Assembly: GCA_035540915.1 (NCBI GenBank)
Contig: DATLFQ010000216.1
Span: forward strand, 1-40,775
From: DATLFQ01 sp035540915
GTDB lineage: Bacteria; Actinomycetota; Acidimicrobiia; Acidimicrobiales; GCA-2861595
Direction: 5' to 3'
Length of the DNA: 40,775 nt
Shown here: positions 24,349 through 32,935 of the stretch, one piece after another
Layout of the letters: every line of letters starts with the position of its first letter
Numbering within the stretch: position 1 is the first letter of the stretch
Notes under the pieces: model-generated
What the model was told of the DNA's origin: nothing
Seen by the model: only the letters and a program-made list of their open reading frames with translations
Databases searched by the model: none
Position numbers and translations under genes: made by a program

Positions 24349-25386
24349 GTGATCTCGGCGTACACCGACGGCGCGTGCCTCGGGAACCCGGGGCGGGGGG
24401 GATGGGCGTGGGCGGTCCCCGACGGCCCGTTCTCGTCCGGTGCCGATCCGGCGACCACCAACCAGCGCATGGAGATCCGGGCCGCCCTGGAGGCGGTGAC
24501 GTCGCTGGCCGGGCCGCTCGAGGTGGTGAGCGACTCCACCTACGTCGTCAACTGCTTTCGCGACCGCTGGTGGGAGGGGTGGCTGGCCCGGGGCTGGCGC
24601 AACGCGGCCAAGCAGCCGGTCGCCAATCGCGACCTGTGGGAGCCGCTGATCGACGCAGTGCGGGCCGACCCGGCCCGGGTTCGCTTCCGTTGGGTCAAGG
24701 GCCACAGCGGCGATCCGATGAACGACCTGGTCGACCGGCTGGCGGTCGAGGCGGCCACCACGGGCGCCGGACGGCGGGGCGAGGGGACGCCGGCACGGCT
24801 GGGGCCGGCCGACGCCCCTGGGGTGCGGCACGCGCCGGCCGCCTCCCTCGACGCCCTCGACGCCCTCGACCCCCGCGTCCCCATAGGCCACCGGCTCGTC
24901 GTGGCCGGCGAGCGCCCACCCGGCATGGGCGGCTACGCGGACAACCCGGTGGCCCGCCGGGCCGGCGACTGGCTGCTCGCGCTGGTGCGGGTGCTGGCCG
25001 GCCAGCACCCCGACCTCCACGTGCTGACCGGCCTGGGCCTCGGGGCCGAGCAGCTCGGCGCCGCAGCGGCGCTGGAGGCGGGCGTCCCGTTCACCGCCGT
25101 GCTCGCCTTCCCCGGCCAGGACCGGGTGTGGCCGGCGGCCGCTCGCCAGGCCTACGGTGCCCTGCTCGACCGGGCCGCGGGTCAGATTGTCCTGCAGCAC
25201 AAGGCGCCGTCGTCACCGGCGGCCGTGGGTGCCGCCCTCGGTCGGCGTGACGACTGGCTGGCTCGCCACGCCCACCAGGCTGCGGTGATCTGGAGCGGCG
25301 AGCCGGGGGCCGTCGCCCGCCAGGTCCGCTCGCTCCAGGACCATCTGGGCGACGAGGCGGTGTGGGTGCACACGCCACCGTCGTAG
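24349..25386 (+). CDS. RNase HI domain fused to a YspA/DUF1273-like SLOG domain
   Basis: 345 residues. Residues 1 to about 140 are an RNase HI: YTDGACLGNPG with the first catalytic Asp, RMEIRAALEAV with the Glu, SDSTYVVNC with the second Asp, WVKGHSGDPMNDLVDRLA with the last His/Asp. After a linker, residues about 180-310 look like a SLOG (Rossmann) domain of the DUF1273/YspA type: GERPPGMGGYADNP, HVLTGLGLGAEQLGAAAALEAGVPF, FPGQDRVWP and YGALLDRA. RNase HI cuts RNA in RNA-DNA hybrids; SLOG domains bind nucleotides or modified nucleosides. GTG 24349 has AAGGA seven bases upstream. Confidence 0.82.
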   Translation: MISAYTDGACLGNPGRGGWAWAVPDGPFSSGADPATTNQRMEIRAALEAVTSLAGPLEVVSDSTYVVNCFRDRWWEGWLARGWRNAAKQPVANRDLWEPLIDAVRADPARVRFRWVKGHSGDPMNDLVDRLAVEAATTGAGRRGEGTPARLGPADAPGVRHAPAASLDALDALDPRVPIGHRLVVAGERPPGMGGYADNPVARRAGDWLLALVRVLAGQHPDLHVLTGLGLGAEQLGAAAALEAGVPFTAVLAFPGQDRVWPAAARQAYGALLDRAAGQIVLQHKAPSSPAAVGAALGRRDDWLARHAHQAAVIWSGEPGAVARQVRSLQDHLGDEAVWVHTPPS

Positions 25387-25396
25387 GGTTCCGTCG

Positions 25397-27286
25397 ATGG
25401 TGGTGGGGGTGGACACCGGCGGGACGTTCACCGACGTCGTCGCCGACGACGGCCGGGTGGTGAAGGTGCTGTCCACCCCGGCCGACCCCTCCCGGGCGCT
25501 GCGGCGCGGGGTGGCCGAGCTGGCGACGCGTGGCGACCCGCAGGTGCGGCCGGCGGTCCTGGCCCACGGGACCACGGTCGCCACCAACGCGCTGCTGGAG
25601 CGGCGCGGCGGCGTGGTGGCGCTCGTGACGACCGAGGGCCTGGCCGACGTGATCGAGATCGCCCGCCAGGACCGGCCGGCCCTCTACGACGTGTGGGCCG
25701 ACCGGCCCGAGCCGCTGGTGCCGCGGGCGCTCCGCCTGGAGGTGCGCGGGCGCCTGGCCGCCGGCGGCACCGAGCTGGTGGCGCCCGACCCGGTGGAGGT
25801 GCCACTCATCCCCGAAGGCGTCGACCAGGTGGCCGTCTGCCTTCTGCATGCCGACCTCCGCCCCGACCACGAGCGCCTGGTGGCCGCCGTCCTGGCCGGG
25901 CGCGGCCACGCAGTCACCTGCTCCTCGGAGGTGTCGCCCGAATTCCGGGAGTACGAGCGGCTGGTCACCACGGTGGTGGACGCGTACCTGGCGCCCGCCT
26001 GCCGGGACTACCTCGCCCACCTGGCGGGCATGGCCGCCGAGGTCCTGGTCATGACCTCCGCCGGCGGGCTGTCCGACCTGGCGTCGGCGGCCGCCCGCAC
26101 GGCGGCGCTGCTGCTGTCGGGCCCGGCCGGTGGCGTGCGGGCCGCTGCCTCGGCCGCCGTGGCGGCCGGCTTTCCCGACGCGGTCAGCTTCGACATGGGC
26201 GGCACGAGCACCGACGTGTGCCTCATCCGTGGGGGCCGGCCGGCACCGGCCGCCGAGCGCACCGTCGCCGGCTTTCCCGTCCGACTGCCGGCGCTCGACA
26301 TCCACACCATCGGCGCCGGCGGGGGATCGATCGCCCGCCTGGACCCGGGCGGTGCGCTCGCCGTCGGGCCGCGCAGCGCGGGTGCCGACCCGGGCCCCGC
26401 CTGCTATGGGCGGGGCGGCACCGACGCCACCGTGACCGACGCCGACCTGGTGGCGGGGCGCATCCCGCCCGGAGCGGAGCTGCCGGGCATCGGCCGCCTC
26501 GACGCGGCCCGGGCGGCTGCCGCCCTCGCACGCGCGGGCGCCACCGCCGAGGGGGTGCTGGCTGTCGTCGACGCGGCGATGGTGGAGGCGGTGCGGGCCG
26601 CCACGGTGGCACGGGGCGTCGACCCTCGCGCCCTGGCTCTCGTCGCCTTCGGTGGCGCCGGGCCGCTGCACGCCTGCGCTGTCGCACAGGCACTCGGCAT
26701 GGCTGCGGTCGTCGTGCCTCCCCGGGCCGGCGTGCTGTCGGCGGTCGGCCTGCTGTCCTCCCCCCGCCAGGTGGCGATGGTCCAGTCCGTGGCCGGGCGG
26801 GCCGGCGGCGAGGCGGGCGCCGCCGAGGCCCGCTTCTCCCTGGCCCGGGCGGCGGCCCGGCGGCTCGTCGGTGCGGCGCCCGACGCGCCGGCCCGGGTCA
26901 TGCTCAACCACGCCAGCGGGACCGGCACGGTGTCGTTCGCCGGTGGCGAGGCCGTCGAGGTGGAGCTGGGCTACGACTGCCGCTACCGGGGCCAGAGCCA
27001 TGAGGTGACGGTGCCCTCGCTGGCCGCGTTCGCCGACGAGCACCGGCGGCGCAACGGGTACGCCCGCCCCGGGGCGCCGGTGGAGGTGGTGGCGGTGCGG
27101 GCCGTGGCCCGGGGACCGGCGCCCCTGCCCGGTCCGCTCCCCGACGTCGCCGGGCCGGGCCGGGCGCCGGCCACCGGCCCCGCCGTGCTGGCCGAGCCCG
27201 ACTGCACGGTGTGGGTCCCGCCGGGCTGGGCGGCCGACGTCGGCGGTGGCGGCAGCTGGGTTCTCCGGCCGGGGGCCTCCCCGTGA
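25397..27286 (+). CDS. Hydantoinase/oxoprolinase family protein, subunit A
   Basis: 629 residues of the HyuA/5-oxoprolinase N-terminal family, ASKHA ATPases that open lactam or hydantoin rings with ATP. It begins VVGVDTGGTFTDVV (phosphate-1 loop), has AHGTTVATNALLERRG, FDMGGTSTDVCLI (phosphate-2) and FGGAGPLHACAVAQALGM (adenosine segment), in the usual order. ATG 25397 lies seven bases after TAGGGT, whose TAG is the stop of the RNase H fusion gene. The end overlaps subunit B by GTGA. The substrate could be a hydantoin, 5-oxoproline, acetophenone or another; sequence alone does not decide. Confidence 0.88.
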   Translation: MVVGVDTGGTFTDVVADDGRVVKVLSTPADPSRALRRGVAELATRGDPQVRPAVLAHGTTVATNALLERRGGVVALVTTEGLADVIEIARQDRPALYDVWADRPEPLVPRALRLEVRGRLAAGGTELVAPDPVEVPLIPEGVDQVAVCLLHADLRPDHERLVAAVLAGRGHAVTCSSEVSPEFREYERLVTTVVDAYLAPACRDYLAHLAGMAAEVLVMTSAGGLSDLASAAARTAALLLSGPAGGVRAAASAAVAAGFPDAVSFDMGGTSTDVCLIRGGRPAPAAERTVAGFPVRLPALDIHTIGAGGGSIARLDPGGALAVGPRSAGADPGPACYGRGGTDATVTDADLVAGRIPPGAELPGIGRLDAARAAAALARAGATAEGVLAVVDAAMVEAVRAATVARGVDPRALALVAFGGAGPLHACAVAQALGMAAVVVPPRAGVLSAVGLLSSPRQVAMVQSVAGRAGGEAGAAEARFSLARAAARRLVGAAPDAPARVMLNHASGTGTVSFAGGEAVEVELGYDCRYRGQSHEVTVPSLAAFADEHRRRNGYARPGAPVEVVAVRAVARGPAPLPGPLPDVAGPGRAPATGPAVLAEPDCTVWVPPGWAADVGGGGSWVLRPGASP

Positions 27287-28830
27287 GTGTCGGGCGGACC
27301 CTCGGCCTTGACCCTGCGTCGCTGCAGGTCCTGGTGGCCCGGCTCACCGGCGTGGCCGAGGAGATGGGCGCGGTGCTGCGCCGGGGCGCCTTCAGCCCGA
27401 ACATCAAGGAGCGGGCCGACTGCTCGGCCGGCCTGTTCACGCCCGATGGCGAGCTGCTCGTCCAGGCCGAGCACATCCCGGTGCACCTCGGTTCGATGCC
27501 GGCGTCGGTCCGGGCGGCCATCGACCGCTTCGGCGACGCCATCGCGCCCGGCGACCAGGTCGTCCTCAACGATCCGTTCGCCGGCGGGACCCACTTGAAC
27601 GACGTCACCGTGGTGGCCCCCTGCTTCGTTGACGGCCGCCTGGTCGGTTGGGTGGCCAACCGGGCCCACCACGCCGACGTGGGCGGCATGGCGCCCGGCT
27701 CGATCCCGCCCGAGGCCACCGAGGTGTACCAGGAGGGCCTGCGCATCCCCCCCGTCCTGCTCGGCCCGGCGGTGGTCGACATGCTGGTGGCCAACTCCCG
27801 CACGCCCGACGAGCGCCGGGGCGACCTCGACGCCCAGGTGGGGGCCAACCGGGTGGGCGCGGCCCGCCTGGCCGAGCTGGCCGCCGCGCCGCTGCACGAG
27901 GTCGGCGACTACGCCGAGCGGCGGATGCGCGCCGCCCTGGCCGACCTGCCCGACGGCATTTGGCGGTTCGAGGACGTGCTGGACTCGGCCGGACCGGCCC
28001 TGGCCCAGCAGCAGCCGTCGCCCGTCGTGGTCGCGGTCACGGTGGCCGGCGAGGCCATCACCTTCGACTTCACCGGCAGCGCACCACAGGGCCGCGGCAA
28101 CGTCAACGCCGTCGAGGCGGTCACGGTCAGCGCGGTGGCCTTCGCGCTGCGGTCGGTGACCGATCCCACCATCCCGGCCAGCGGCGGCGCCCTCCGGCCG
28201 CTGCGGGTGGTCGCCCCGGCCGGCTCGGTGGTCAACGCCCGCCCGCCGGCGGCCGTCGGCGCCGGCAACGTCGAAGTCAGCCAGCGGGTGGCCGACGCCT
28301 GCCTCGGCGCCCTGGCCCAGGCGGTCCCCGACCGCGTCGGCGCGGCCGGCCAGGGGACCATGAACAACCTGCTCCTCGGGGGCGACGGCTGGGTGTACTA
28401 CGAGACGGTGGGCGGCGGCCAGGGTGGCCGGCCCGGCCGACCGGGGATGTCGGGCCTGCACACCGGGATGACGAACACCAAGAACACCCCGGTCGAGGCG
28501 CTGGAGCGGGCGTTCCCGCTGCGGGTGCTCCGGTACCGGCTTCGGCGGGGAAGCGGCGGCGCCGGCCGCTGGCCGGGCGGCGAAGGCATCGAGCGCGACC
28601 TGGAGGTCCTCGAGGACGTGACGCTGTCCCTCGTCACCGAGCGGCGGGTGTCACGCCCCTGGGGCCTGGCCGGCGGCGAGCCGGGAGCGCCCGGGGAAAA
28701 CTGGCTGCTCCCGCAAAGCGACGAGTCGCGGGCGGAGCCGCTCCCGGACAAGTGCACCGTGCGCCTCAAGGCCGGCGACGTGCTGCGGATGCTGACCCCG
28801 GGCGGCGGCGGGTGGGGACGTCCCCGCTGA
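27283..28830 (+). CDS. Hydantoinase/oxoprolinase family protein, subunit B
   Basis: 515 residues of the HyuB family, the partner subunit of the preceding HyuA-like protein. Motifs: RRGAFSPNIKERADCSAGLF, HIPVHLGSMPASV, NDPFAGGTHLNDVTVVAPCF, NRAHHADVGGMAPGSIP (metal-binding His/Asp region) and GAGNVEVSQRVAD near the middle. The length is normal. The GTG start is embedded in the upstream stop (GTGA), so the subunits are made in a coupled, near-equal ratio. No dedicated transporter lies next to the pair. Confidence 0.88.
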   Translation: MSVGRTLGLDPASLQVLVARLTGVAEEMGAVLRRGAFSPNIKERADCSAGLFTPDGELLVQAEHIPVHLGSMPASVRAAIDRFGDAIAPGDQVVLNDPFAGGTHLNDVTVVAPCFVDGRLVGWVANRAHHADVGGMAPGSIPPEATEVYQEGLRIPPVLLGPAVVDMLVANSRTPDERRGDLDAQVGANRVGAARLAELAAAPLHEVGDYAERRMRAALADLPDGIWRFEDVLDSAGPALAQQQPSPVVVAVTVAGEAITFDFTGSAPQGRGNVNAVEAVTVSAVAFALRSVTDPTIPASGGALRPLRVVAPAGSVVNARPPAAVGAGNVEVSQRVADACLGALAQAVPDRVGAAGQGTMNNLLLGGDGWVYYETVGGGQGGRPGRPGMSGLHTGMTNTKNTPVEALERAFPLRVLRYRLRRGSGGAGRWPGGEGIERDLEVLEDVTLSLVTERRVSRPWGLAGGEPGAPGENWLLPQSDESRAEPLPDKCTVRLKAGDVLRMLTPGGGGWGRPR

Positions 28831-28850
28831 TCTGGCCGGTGTCGCGACCG

Positions 28851-28946
28851 CATGACCACGTCGACGTGGCCGAGCGCCACGAGGGCGTCGCGGGCGAGCC
28901 GGCCCACCTCGCCTGCATCGGCCAGGTCGGCCAGGTCGGCCGGCGA
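28851..28946 (-). pseudogene. Fragment of a short-chain dehydrogenase/reductase
   Basis: Thirty-two codons on the minus strand read ADLADLADAGEVGRLARDAL then VALGHVDVVM, which is the classic SDR stretch 'ADLxDxAEVxRLxxxALxxLGxVDVLVNNAG'. It stops matching just where NNAG should follow (RSRHRPDQRG instead). No Rossmann N-terminus, YxxxK motif or plausible start is near. It lies immediately downstream of, and in frame with, the stop of the 28971 gene. I take it as a decayed remnant; it fills the 140-base gap between hyuB and that gene. Confidence 0.45.
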
Positions 28947-28970
28947 GCGCCGGACCGGCCGCTCCGGTCG

Positions 28971-29468
28971 TCACGAGGCGCCGTCGCGCAGATCGCGGCC
29001 CAGGCGACCGCTGCGGGCGAAGGCCCGGCGCCGGGCCGGCTCCGAGAGGCGGAACCGGCCCCACCACCACGCCAAAGCCGCCAGGCCGGCCAGCTCCTGG
29101 GCCACCAGGACGGCAGCCGGCCGCGAGAGGCTGGGCAGGCCGCCGGCATCGAAGCCGAGGCCCGCCGCCGGCCACCAGAAGACCTCGGTCCGCGTCCACA
29201 TGGCGTCGAGCGCGAGGTGCAGGAAGGTGCCGATGGGCAGGGCCAGCAGCCGGCGGCGCAGCCCTCGTCGCCCTCTCGTCGCCAGCATCACCACGGCGAG
29301 CAGGCCCACGCTGGCGGCCAGCGTGTGCAGGGGGCCCACGCCGCCGAACGCCAGGTCGAGCACATCGGGGGCCAGCGCGCCGGCCATCACCAGGCGGTAG
29401 TCGATGGCGGTGTCCCGGAACACCAGCCACACGATCACGACCGACAGGCCGGCGAACCAGAGGACCAC
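28971..29468 (-). CDS. Small polytopic membrane protein, metal-dependent hydrolase (YdjM/LexA-binding-like) type
   Basis: 165 residues with about four membrane helices (VVLWFAGLSVVIVWLVF at the start, HTLAASVGLLAVVML, a helix around LLALPIGTFLHLALD and one near AAVLVAQELAGLAALAWWW). DYRLVMAGALAPDVLDLAFG and the FLHLALDAMW motif put acidic and His residues at membrane ends, as in the YdjM-like integral membrane hydrolase family. Function is unproven. GTG 29468 lies 17 bases after the zinc-ribbon gene stop, so it is in the same unit. The start is chosen because the reading frame further upstream overlaps that gene. Confidence 0.6.
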   Translation of the reverse strand: MVLWFAGLSVVIVWLVFRDTAIDYRLVMAGALAPDVLDLAFGGVGPLHTLAASVGLLAVVMLATRGRRGLRRRLLALPIGTFLHLALDAMWTRTEVFWWPAAGLGFDAGGLPSLSRPAAVLVAQELAGLAALAWWWGRFRLSEPARRRAFARSGRLGRDLRDGAS

Positions 29469-29485
29469 GGGCCGGTGGGTCCGGG

Positions 29486-30199
29486 CTAGCGCACGAGGAT
29501 GCGGCCGCACTGGTCGCACAGGACGACCGCGTCGGCCGGCTCGCGCTTGATGCGGGCCACCTCGGCGGCCGGCAGGGTGAGGTGGCACCCGGTGCAGGAG
29601 GTGCCGACCAGCTTGGCCGCCCCCACGCCGCCGAGCTTCGCCCGCAGCGCCTCGTAGACGGCCAGGACGTCGGCCGGGACGTCCCCGACCGAGGCGTCGC
29701 GGCGGGCGGCCACGTCGGCCAGCTCCTGGTCGATGATCGCCTCGGCGGCCGAGATGGCCGCCAGGAGGCTCGCCCGTTCCTCCTCCAGCCGCCGGCCCTC
29801 GGCCTCCAGTTCGGCCAGCTCGCCGGCCAGCGACTCGCCCTCCTCCATGACGGCCAGCACCTCGTCGTCGAGGCCGGACCGCCGGCTCTTGATCGCGGTG
29901 ATCTCGCCGGTCATGGCCAGCAGGTCCCGCGTGGCCGTGACCTCGCCTGAATACATGCGCCGCTCGATGTCGATCACCCGCTGGTCCATGGCCCCCACCT
30001 GCTCGTCGAGGCGCGCCTCCCGCCGGTTGGCGTCGGCCTGGCGTGCCACCGCCTCGGCGAGGCGCTCCGCATAATCGCGGCGCCGAGCGTCCAACTCGGT
30101 CAGCGCGGCGCGGTCGGGCAGATGGGCGCGGCGGTGCCGCAGCTGGTCGGCGGTGGTGTCATGGGCCTGCACGTCGAGCAGGGCGGCCAGACCACCCAC
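29486..30199 (-). CDS. Coiled-coil protein with C-terminal zinc ribbon
   Basis: 237 residues. Residues about 15-165 are a long, charged coiled coil (LDARRRDYAERLAEAVARQ; GELAELEAEGRRLEEERASL). The C-terminal 35 residues are a C4 zinc ribbon, CTGCHLTLPAAEVARIK then VLCDQCGRILVR. This is the conserved 'zinc ribbon domain' family (C4-type) found across bacteria, thought to bind nucleic acid or act as a scaffold; its role is not settled. GTG 30199 is one base after the PBP stop (TGAGGTG), so it is coupled to the PBP gene. Confidence 0.8.
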   Translation of the reverse strand: MGGLAALLDVQAHDTTADQLRHRRAHLPDRAALTELDARRRDYAERLAEAVARQADANRREARLDEQVGAMDQRVIDIERRMYSGEVTATRDLLAMTGEITAIKSRRSGLDDEVLAVMEEGESLAGELAELEAEGRRLEEERASLLAAISAAEAIIDQELADVAARRDASVGDVPADVLAVYEALRAKLGGVGAAKLVGTSCTGCHLTLPAAEVARIKREPADAVVLCDQCGRILVR

Positions 30200-30200
30200 C

Positions 30201-32339
30201 TCAGGGCGACGGGGCCGCGGAGGGCGGCGGGCCGGTGGTGGCGCTGTCGACGACGGGCGGTGGCGACGAGATGACCGGGATGGACGGCGCCGGGGCCGCC
30301 GGGACCGTGGGGACCGCGGGCTCGTCCGCATCCGCTTCCGAGGAGGGCGGCGACGTGGTCGTGGTGGCGGCCCGCCGGACCGGGGTGTCCTTGCTGCCCT
30401 TCTCCCGGATGAGCTTCCCCTTGGCGATGAGCTTGGGGTCCGGTGCCGTGAAGGGGACCGCCGGCTCGTCGTCCAGCGCGGCGGCCATGAACCGGCCCCA
30501 GATGGTCGCCGGATACGACCCACCGGTCACCTTGCGACCGCCGACGTTCAACATGGGAACGTTGCCGACCGGCGACCCCATCCACACCGACGTGGAGAGC
30601 TGCGGGGTGAAGCCCACGAACCAGGCGTTCTCGTGGTTCTGCGACGTGCCCGTCTTGCCGGCGACCTGGCGCCGCCCCAGCCGGGCCGCCGTGCCGGTGC
30701 CCCGCTCGACGACGGTCTGCATGACCTCGATCGCCTGGCGCGCGGTCTGGGCCGACACCGCCCGTGAGCCGCGGTTGCGCCCCTCGAACACCACGTCGCC
30801 CCGGCGGTCGGTCACCTTCTGGACGAAGGTCGGCGGGTGGTACACGCCGTCGTTGGCGATGGCGGCGTAGGCCGCAGCCATCTCGAGCGGGGTGACCTCC
30901 TCGGCGCCCAGCGCCATGGAGGGGAACGGGTCGATGCGGTCCTTGGGGATGCCGAGCCGGGCCGCCATGTCCCGCACCCTCTCCAGCCCGACGATGGGCC
31001 CCAGCCGGGCGTAGGCGCAGTTGATGGACCGGGCCGTGGCGTCGGTCAGCGACATGGTGCCGCCCCCCGATCCCTCGTAGTTGCCCGGTGTGTAGGGGGC
31101 GAACCCCGCCACCTTGATGGTGCAGGGCGAGTTCCCGTCGATCGTGTCGTTGATGCTGAAGCCGGCGTCCAGGGCGGCCAGCAGGACGATGATCTTGAAC
31201 GACGATCCCGGCTGGCGCTTGCCCTGGGTGGCCAGGTTGTACTTCGCGGTGCCGAAGTCGTCGCCGGCCACCAGCGCCCGCACGTAGCCCGTCGCCGGCT
31301 CCACCGTCGCCAGCGCGCTGGTGAACTCGCCTCGGGTCACCCGCTGGGTCAGCACCTTGGCCCGCTGCTCCTCGGCCAGGCGCTGCAGGCGGGAGTCCAG
31401 CGTGGTGTGGATCCGCAGCCCTCCCCTGAACAGCGCGTTGTAGCGCTCCTGCGGCGTCTCGCCGAGGCGCTCGTCGTCGAGCAGTCGCTGCTTGACCTCC
31501 TCGACGAAGTAGTCGTTGGGCGGGGGCAGCGGGGTGAACAGCTGGGTGGGCAGCGGTTCCCGGCGGATCCGTTCCGCCTGCTGCGCGGTGAGGTCGCCGA
31601 GGGCCACCATGCGCTCGAGCGCGAAGCTGCGCCGGGCGGCGGCGGCCTCGGGCCGCCGGATCGGGTCGTAGCCGACGGGATTGCGGATGATGCCGGCCAG
31701 CAGGCTCGCCTGCCCGATGGTCAGGTGCTCGACCCGCGAGTTGAAGTAGGTCTCGGCCGCGGCCTGCACGCCGTAGGCACCGTTGCCGAAGTACACGATG
31801 TTGAGGTAGCGCTCGAGGATCTCGCGCTTGGACATCTCGTCCTCGAGTCGCATGGCCAGCACGGCCTCACGGACCTTGCGGCCGATGTTCTTGTCCGGCG
31901 TGAGCAGCGCGTTCTTGACCAGCTGCTGGGTGATGGTGGACCCGCCCTGGCGGACCTCGCCGGCCTGCACGTTGGTCACGAGCGCCCGCACGGTCGACGA
32001 CAGGTTCACGCCCCCATGGGACCAGAACCGGTCGTCCTCCACGTCGATGATGGCGCTGACCACGTGCTGGGGGACCTGGTTGAGCGCGACGGGGGAGCGG
32101 TTCTCCTCGGCGTGCAGCACGGCCAGCAGGTTGCCATGGCTGTCGTACACCAGTGAGTTCTGGGCCACCTCGCCGAGCGCGCCGATGTCCTCCGCCTCGC
32201 CCAGGTCGCCGACGCCGAGCATCGCCCGGGCCTGGAGGGCGAGCAGCGTCAGGCCGACGGCCACGCCGACCCCGGCCACGAGCACCGCCAGGACGAATCG
32301 CGGCGCCCGAGCGGCGCCGCCCGGCTCGGCCGCGCTCAT
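30201..32339 (-). CDS. Class A penicillin-binding protein (transglycosylase/transpeptidase)
   Basis: 712 residues. One membrane anchor (about 15-35). GT51 domain with the catalytic Glu in VEDDRFWSHGG (E101) and GSTITQQLVKN (133-143). Transpeptidase domain with SxxK SSFK (S379-K382), SIN (438-440) and KTG (562-564). A Pro/Thr/Ser-rich tail (TTTTSPPSSEADADEP and PPPSAAP) ends the protein. It polymerises glycan and cross-links peptides in wall growth. ATG 32339 overlaps the cupredoxin stop (ATGA). Both active sites are intact. Confidence 0.94.
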   Translation of the reverse strand: MSAAEPGGAARAPRFVLAVLVAGVGVAVGLTLLALQARAMLGVGDLGEAEDIGALGEVAQNSLVYDSHGNLLAVLHAEENRSPVALNQVPQHVVSAIIDVEDDRFWSHGGVNLSSTVRALVTNVQAGEVRQGGSTITQQLVKNALLTPDKNIGRKVREAVLAMRLEDEMSKREILERYLNIVYFGNGAYGVQAAAETYFNSRVEHLTIGQASLLAGIIRNPVGYDPIRRPEAAAARRSFALERMVALGDLTAQQAERIRREPLPTQLFTPLPPPNDYFVEEVKQRLLDDERLGETPQERYNALFRGGLRIHTTLDSRLQRLAEEQRAKVLTQRVTRGEFTSALATVEPATGYVRALVAGDDFGTAKYNLATQGKRQPGSSFKIIVLLAALDAGFSINDTIDGNSPCTIKVAGFAPYTPGNYEGSGGGTMSLTDATARSINCAYARLGPIVGLERVRDMAARLGIPKDRIDPFPSMALGAEEVTPLEMAAAYAAIANDGVYHPPTFVQKVTDRRGDVVFEGRNRGSRAVSAQTARQAIEVMQTVVERGTGTAARLGRRQVAGKTGTSQNHENAWFVGFTPQLSTSVWMGSPVGNVPMLNVGGRKVTGGSYPATIWGRFMAAALDDEPAVPFTAPDPKLIAKGKLIREKGSKDTPVRRAATTTTSPPSSEADADEPAVPTVPAAPAPSIPVISSPPPVVDSATTGPPPSAAPSP

Positions 32340-32689
32340 GTGACCCGGACGGTGCCCTTCATGTTCGGGTGGATGGTGCAGACGTAGGGGAACGTGCCGA
32401 CGTCGTCGAAGGTATGGGTGAAGCGGCCGCTGTCCTTGGTCTCGCTCTCGAAGGAGTCGTCCGCGGCGACCACGTTGTGCGGGATGCCGCCGTCGTCGAA
32501 CACCCATGTGACGGTGCCACCGGCGGGGACGGAGATGGTGCCGGGCTGGAAGGCGATGTCCCGCAGGATCACCGTCGGCCCGTCGACGCCGGCGGCCGGG
32601 TCGTCGTCGCCGGCGCTGTCCGAGTCGCCGCCGCAGCCGGCCAGCACAAGGGTCGTCGCGACGACGGCCGCGATCCGCAGGGTGCGCAC
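32336..32689 (-). CDS. Cupredoxin (plastocyanin-like) lipoprotein
   Basis: 117 residues. Lipoprotein signal peptide with LVLAGC (Cys 19), an acidic spacer (GGDSDSAGDDD), then a blue-copper domain of about 80 residues with ligands H71 (GIPHNVV), C104, H107 and M110 (YVCTIHPNM). The protein is likely an extracytoplasmic electron carrier. The GTG start at 32689 sits seven bases after TAGGCT (32702-32697), a leaderless arrangement. Its coupling to a PBP gene is unusual, and no respiratory partner is nearby. Confidence 0.87.
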   Translation of the reverse strand: MRTLRIAAVVATTLVLAGCGGDSDSAGDDDPAAGVDGPTVILRDIAFQPGTISVPAGGTVTWVFDDGGIPHNVVAADDSFESETKDSGRFTHTFDDVGTFPYVCTIHPNMKGTVRVT

Positions 32690-32742
32690 GGGGCGGAGCC
32701 TACCGGCGGCGCTGCGGTGTCCGTCGGCCTTGAAAGTGTCCG

Positions 32743-32815
32743 TGGGCGCTGAGGGACTCGAACCCCCGACCGCTTGGTTGTAAGCCAAGTGCTCTGACCA
32801 CTGAGCTAAGCGCCC
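32743..32815 (-). tRNA. tRNA-Val (anticodon TAC)
   Basis: Minus-strand cloverleaf of 73 nt: acceptor GGGCGCT/AGCGCCC, D-arm TTAGCTCAGTGGTCAGAGC, anticodon arm CTTGG-CTTACAA-CCAAG with TAC at the anticodon, T-arm GGGGGTTCGAGTCCCTC, discriminator A. CCA is not encoded. Its 3' end lies about 50 bases before the cupredoxin start. Confidence 0.93.
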
Positions 32816-32894
32816 GGCCCGCCATTCTCCCAGAGCCGAATCGCACGAGGGGGCCGGTCGTGCGCACGGGGAAGGATGGCGAGCCGGTTGGCCA

Positions 32895-32920
32895 GCCGGC
32901 CGGGCGGCCGCCCGGCCGGC
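32895..32920. terminator. 26-bp perfect palindrome after whiB7-like gene
   Basis: A perfect GC-only palindrome centred at 32907/32908, beginning GCCGGCCGGGCGG, lies 16-41 bases past the whiB7-like stop. It has no loop and no T-tract. It probably ends the whiB7 transcript; a cruciform or regulatory site is possible. Confidence 0.5.
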
Positions 32921-32935
32921 CGTTCCTGCCCAGCT

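Noticed and set aside
32743..32815. tRNA as an integration site for a mobile element
   Set aside because: No integrase, no duplicated tRNA 3' end and normal housekeeping genes on both sides.
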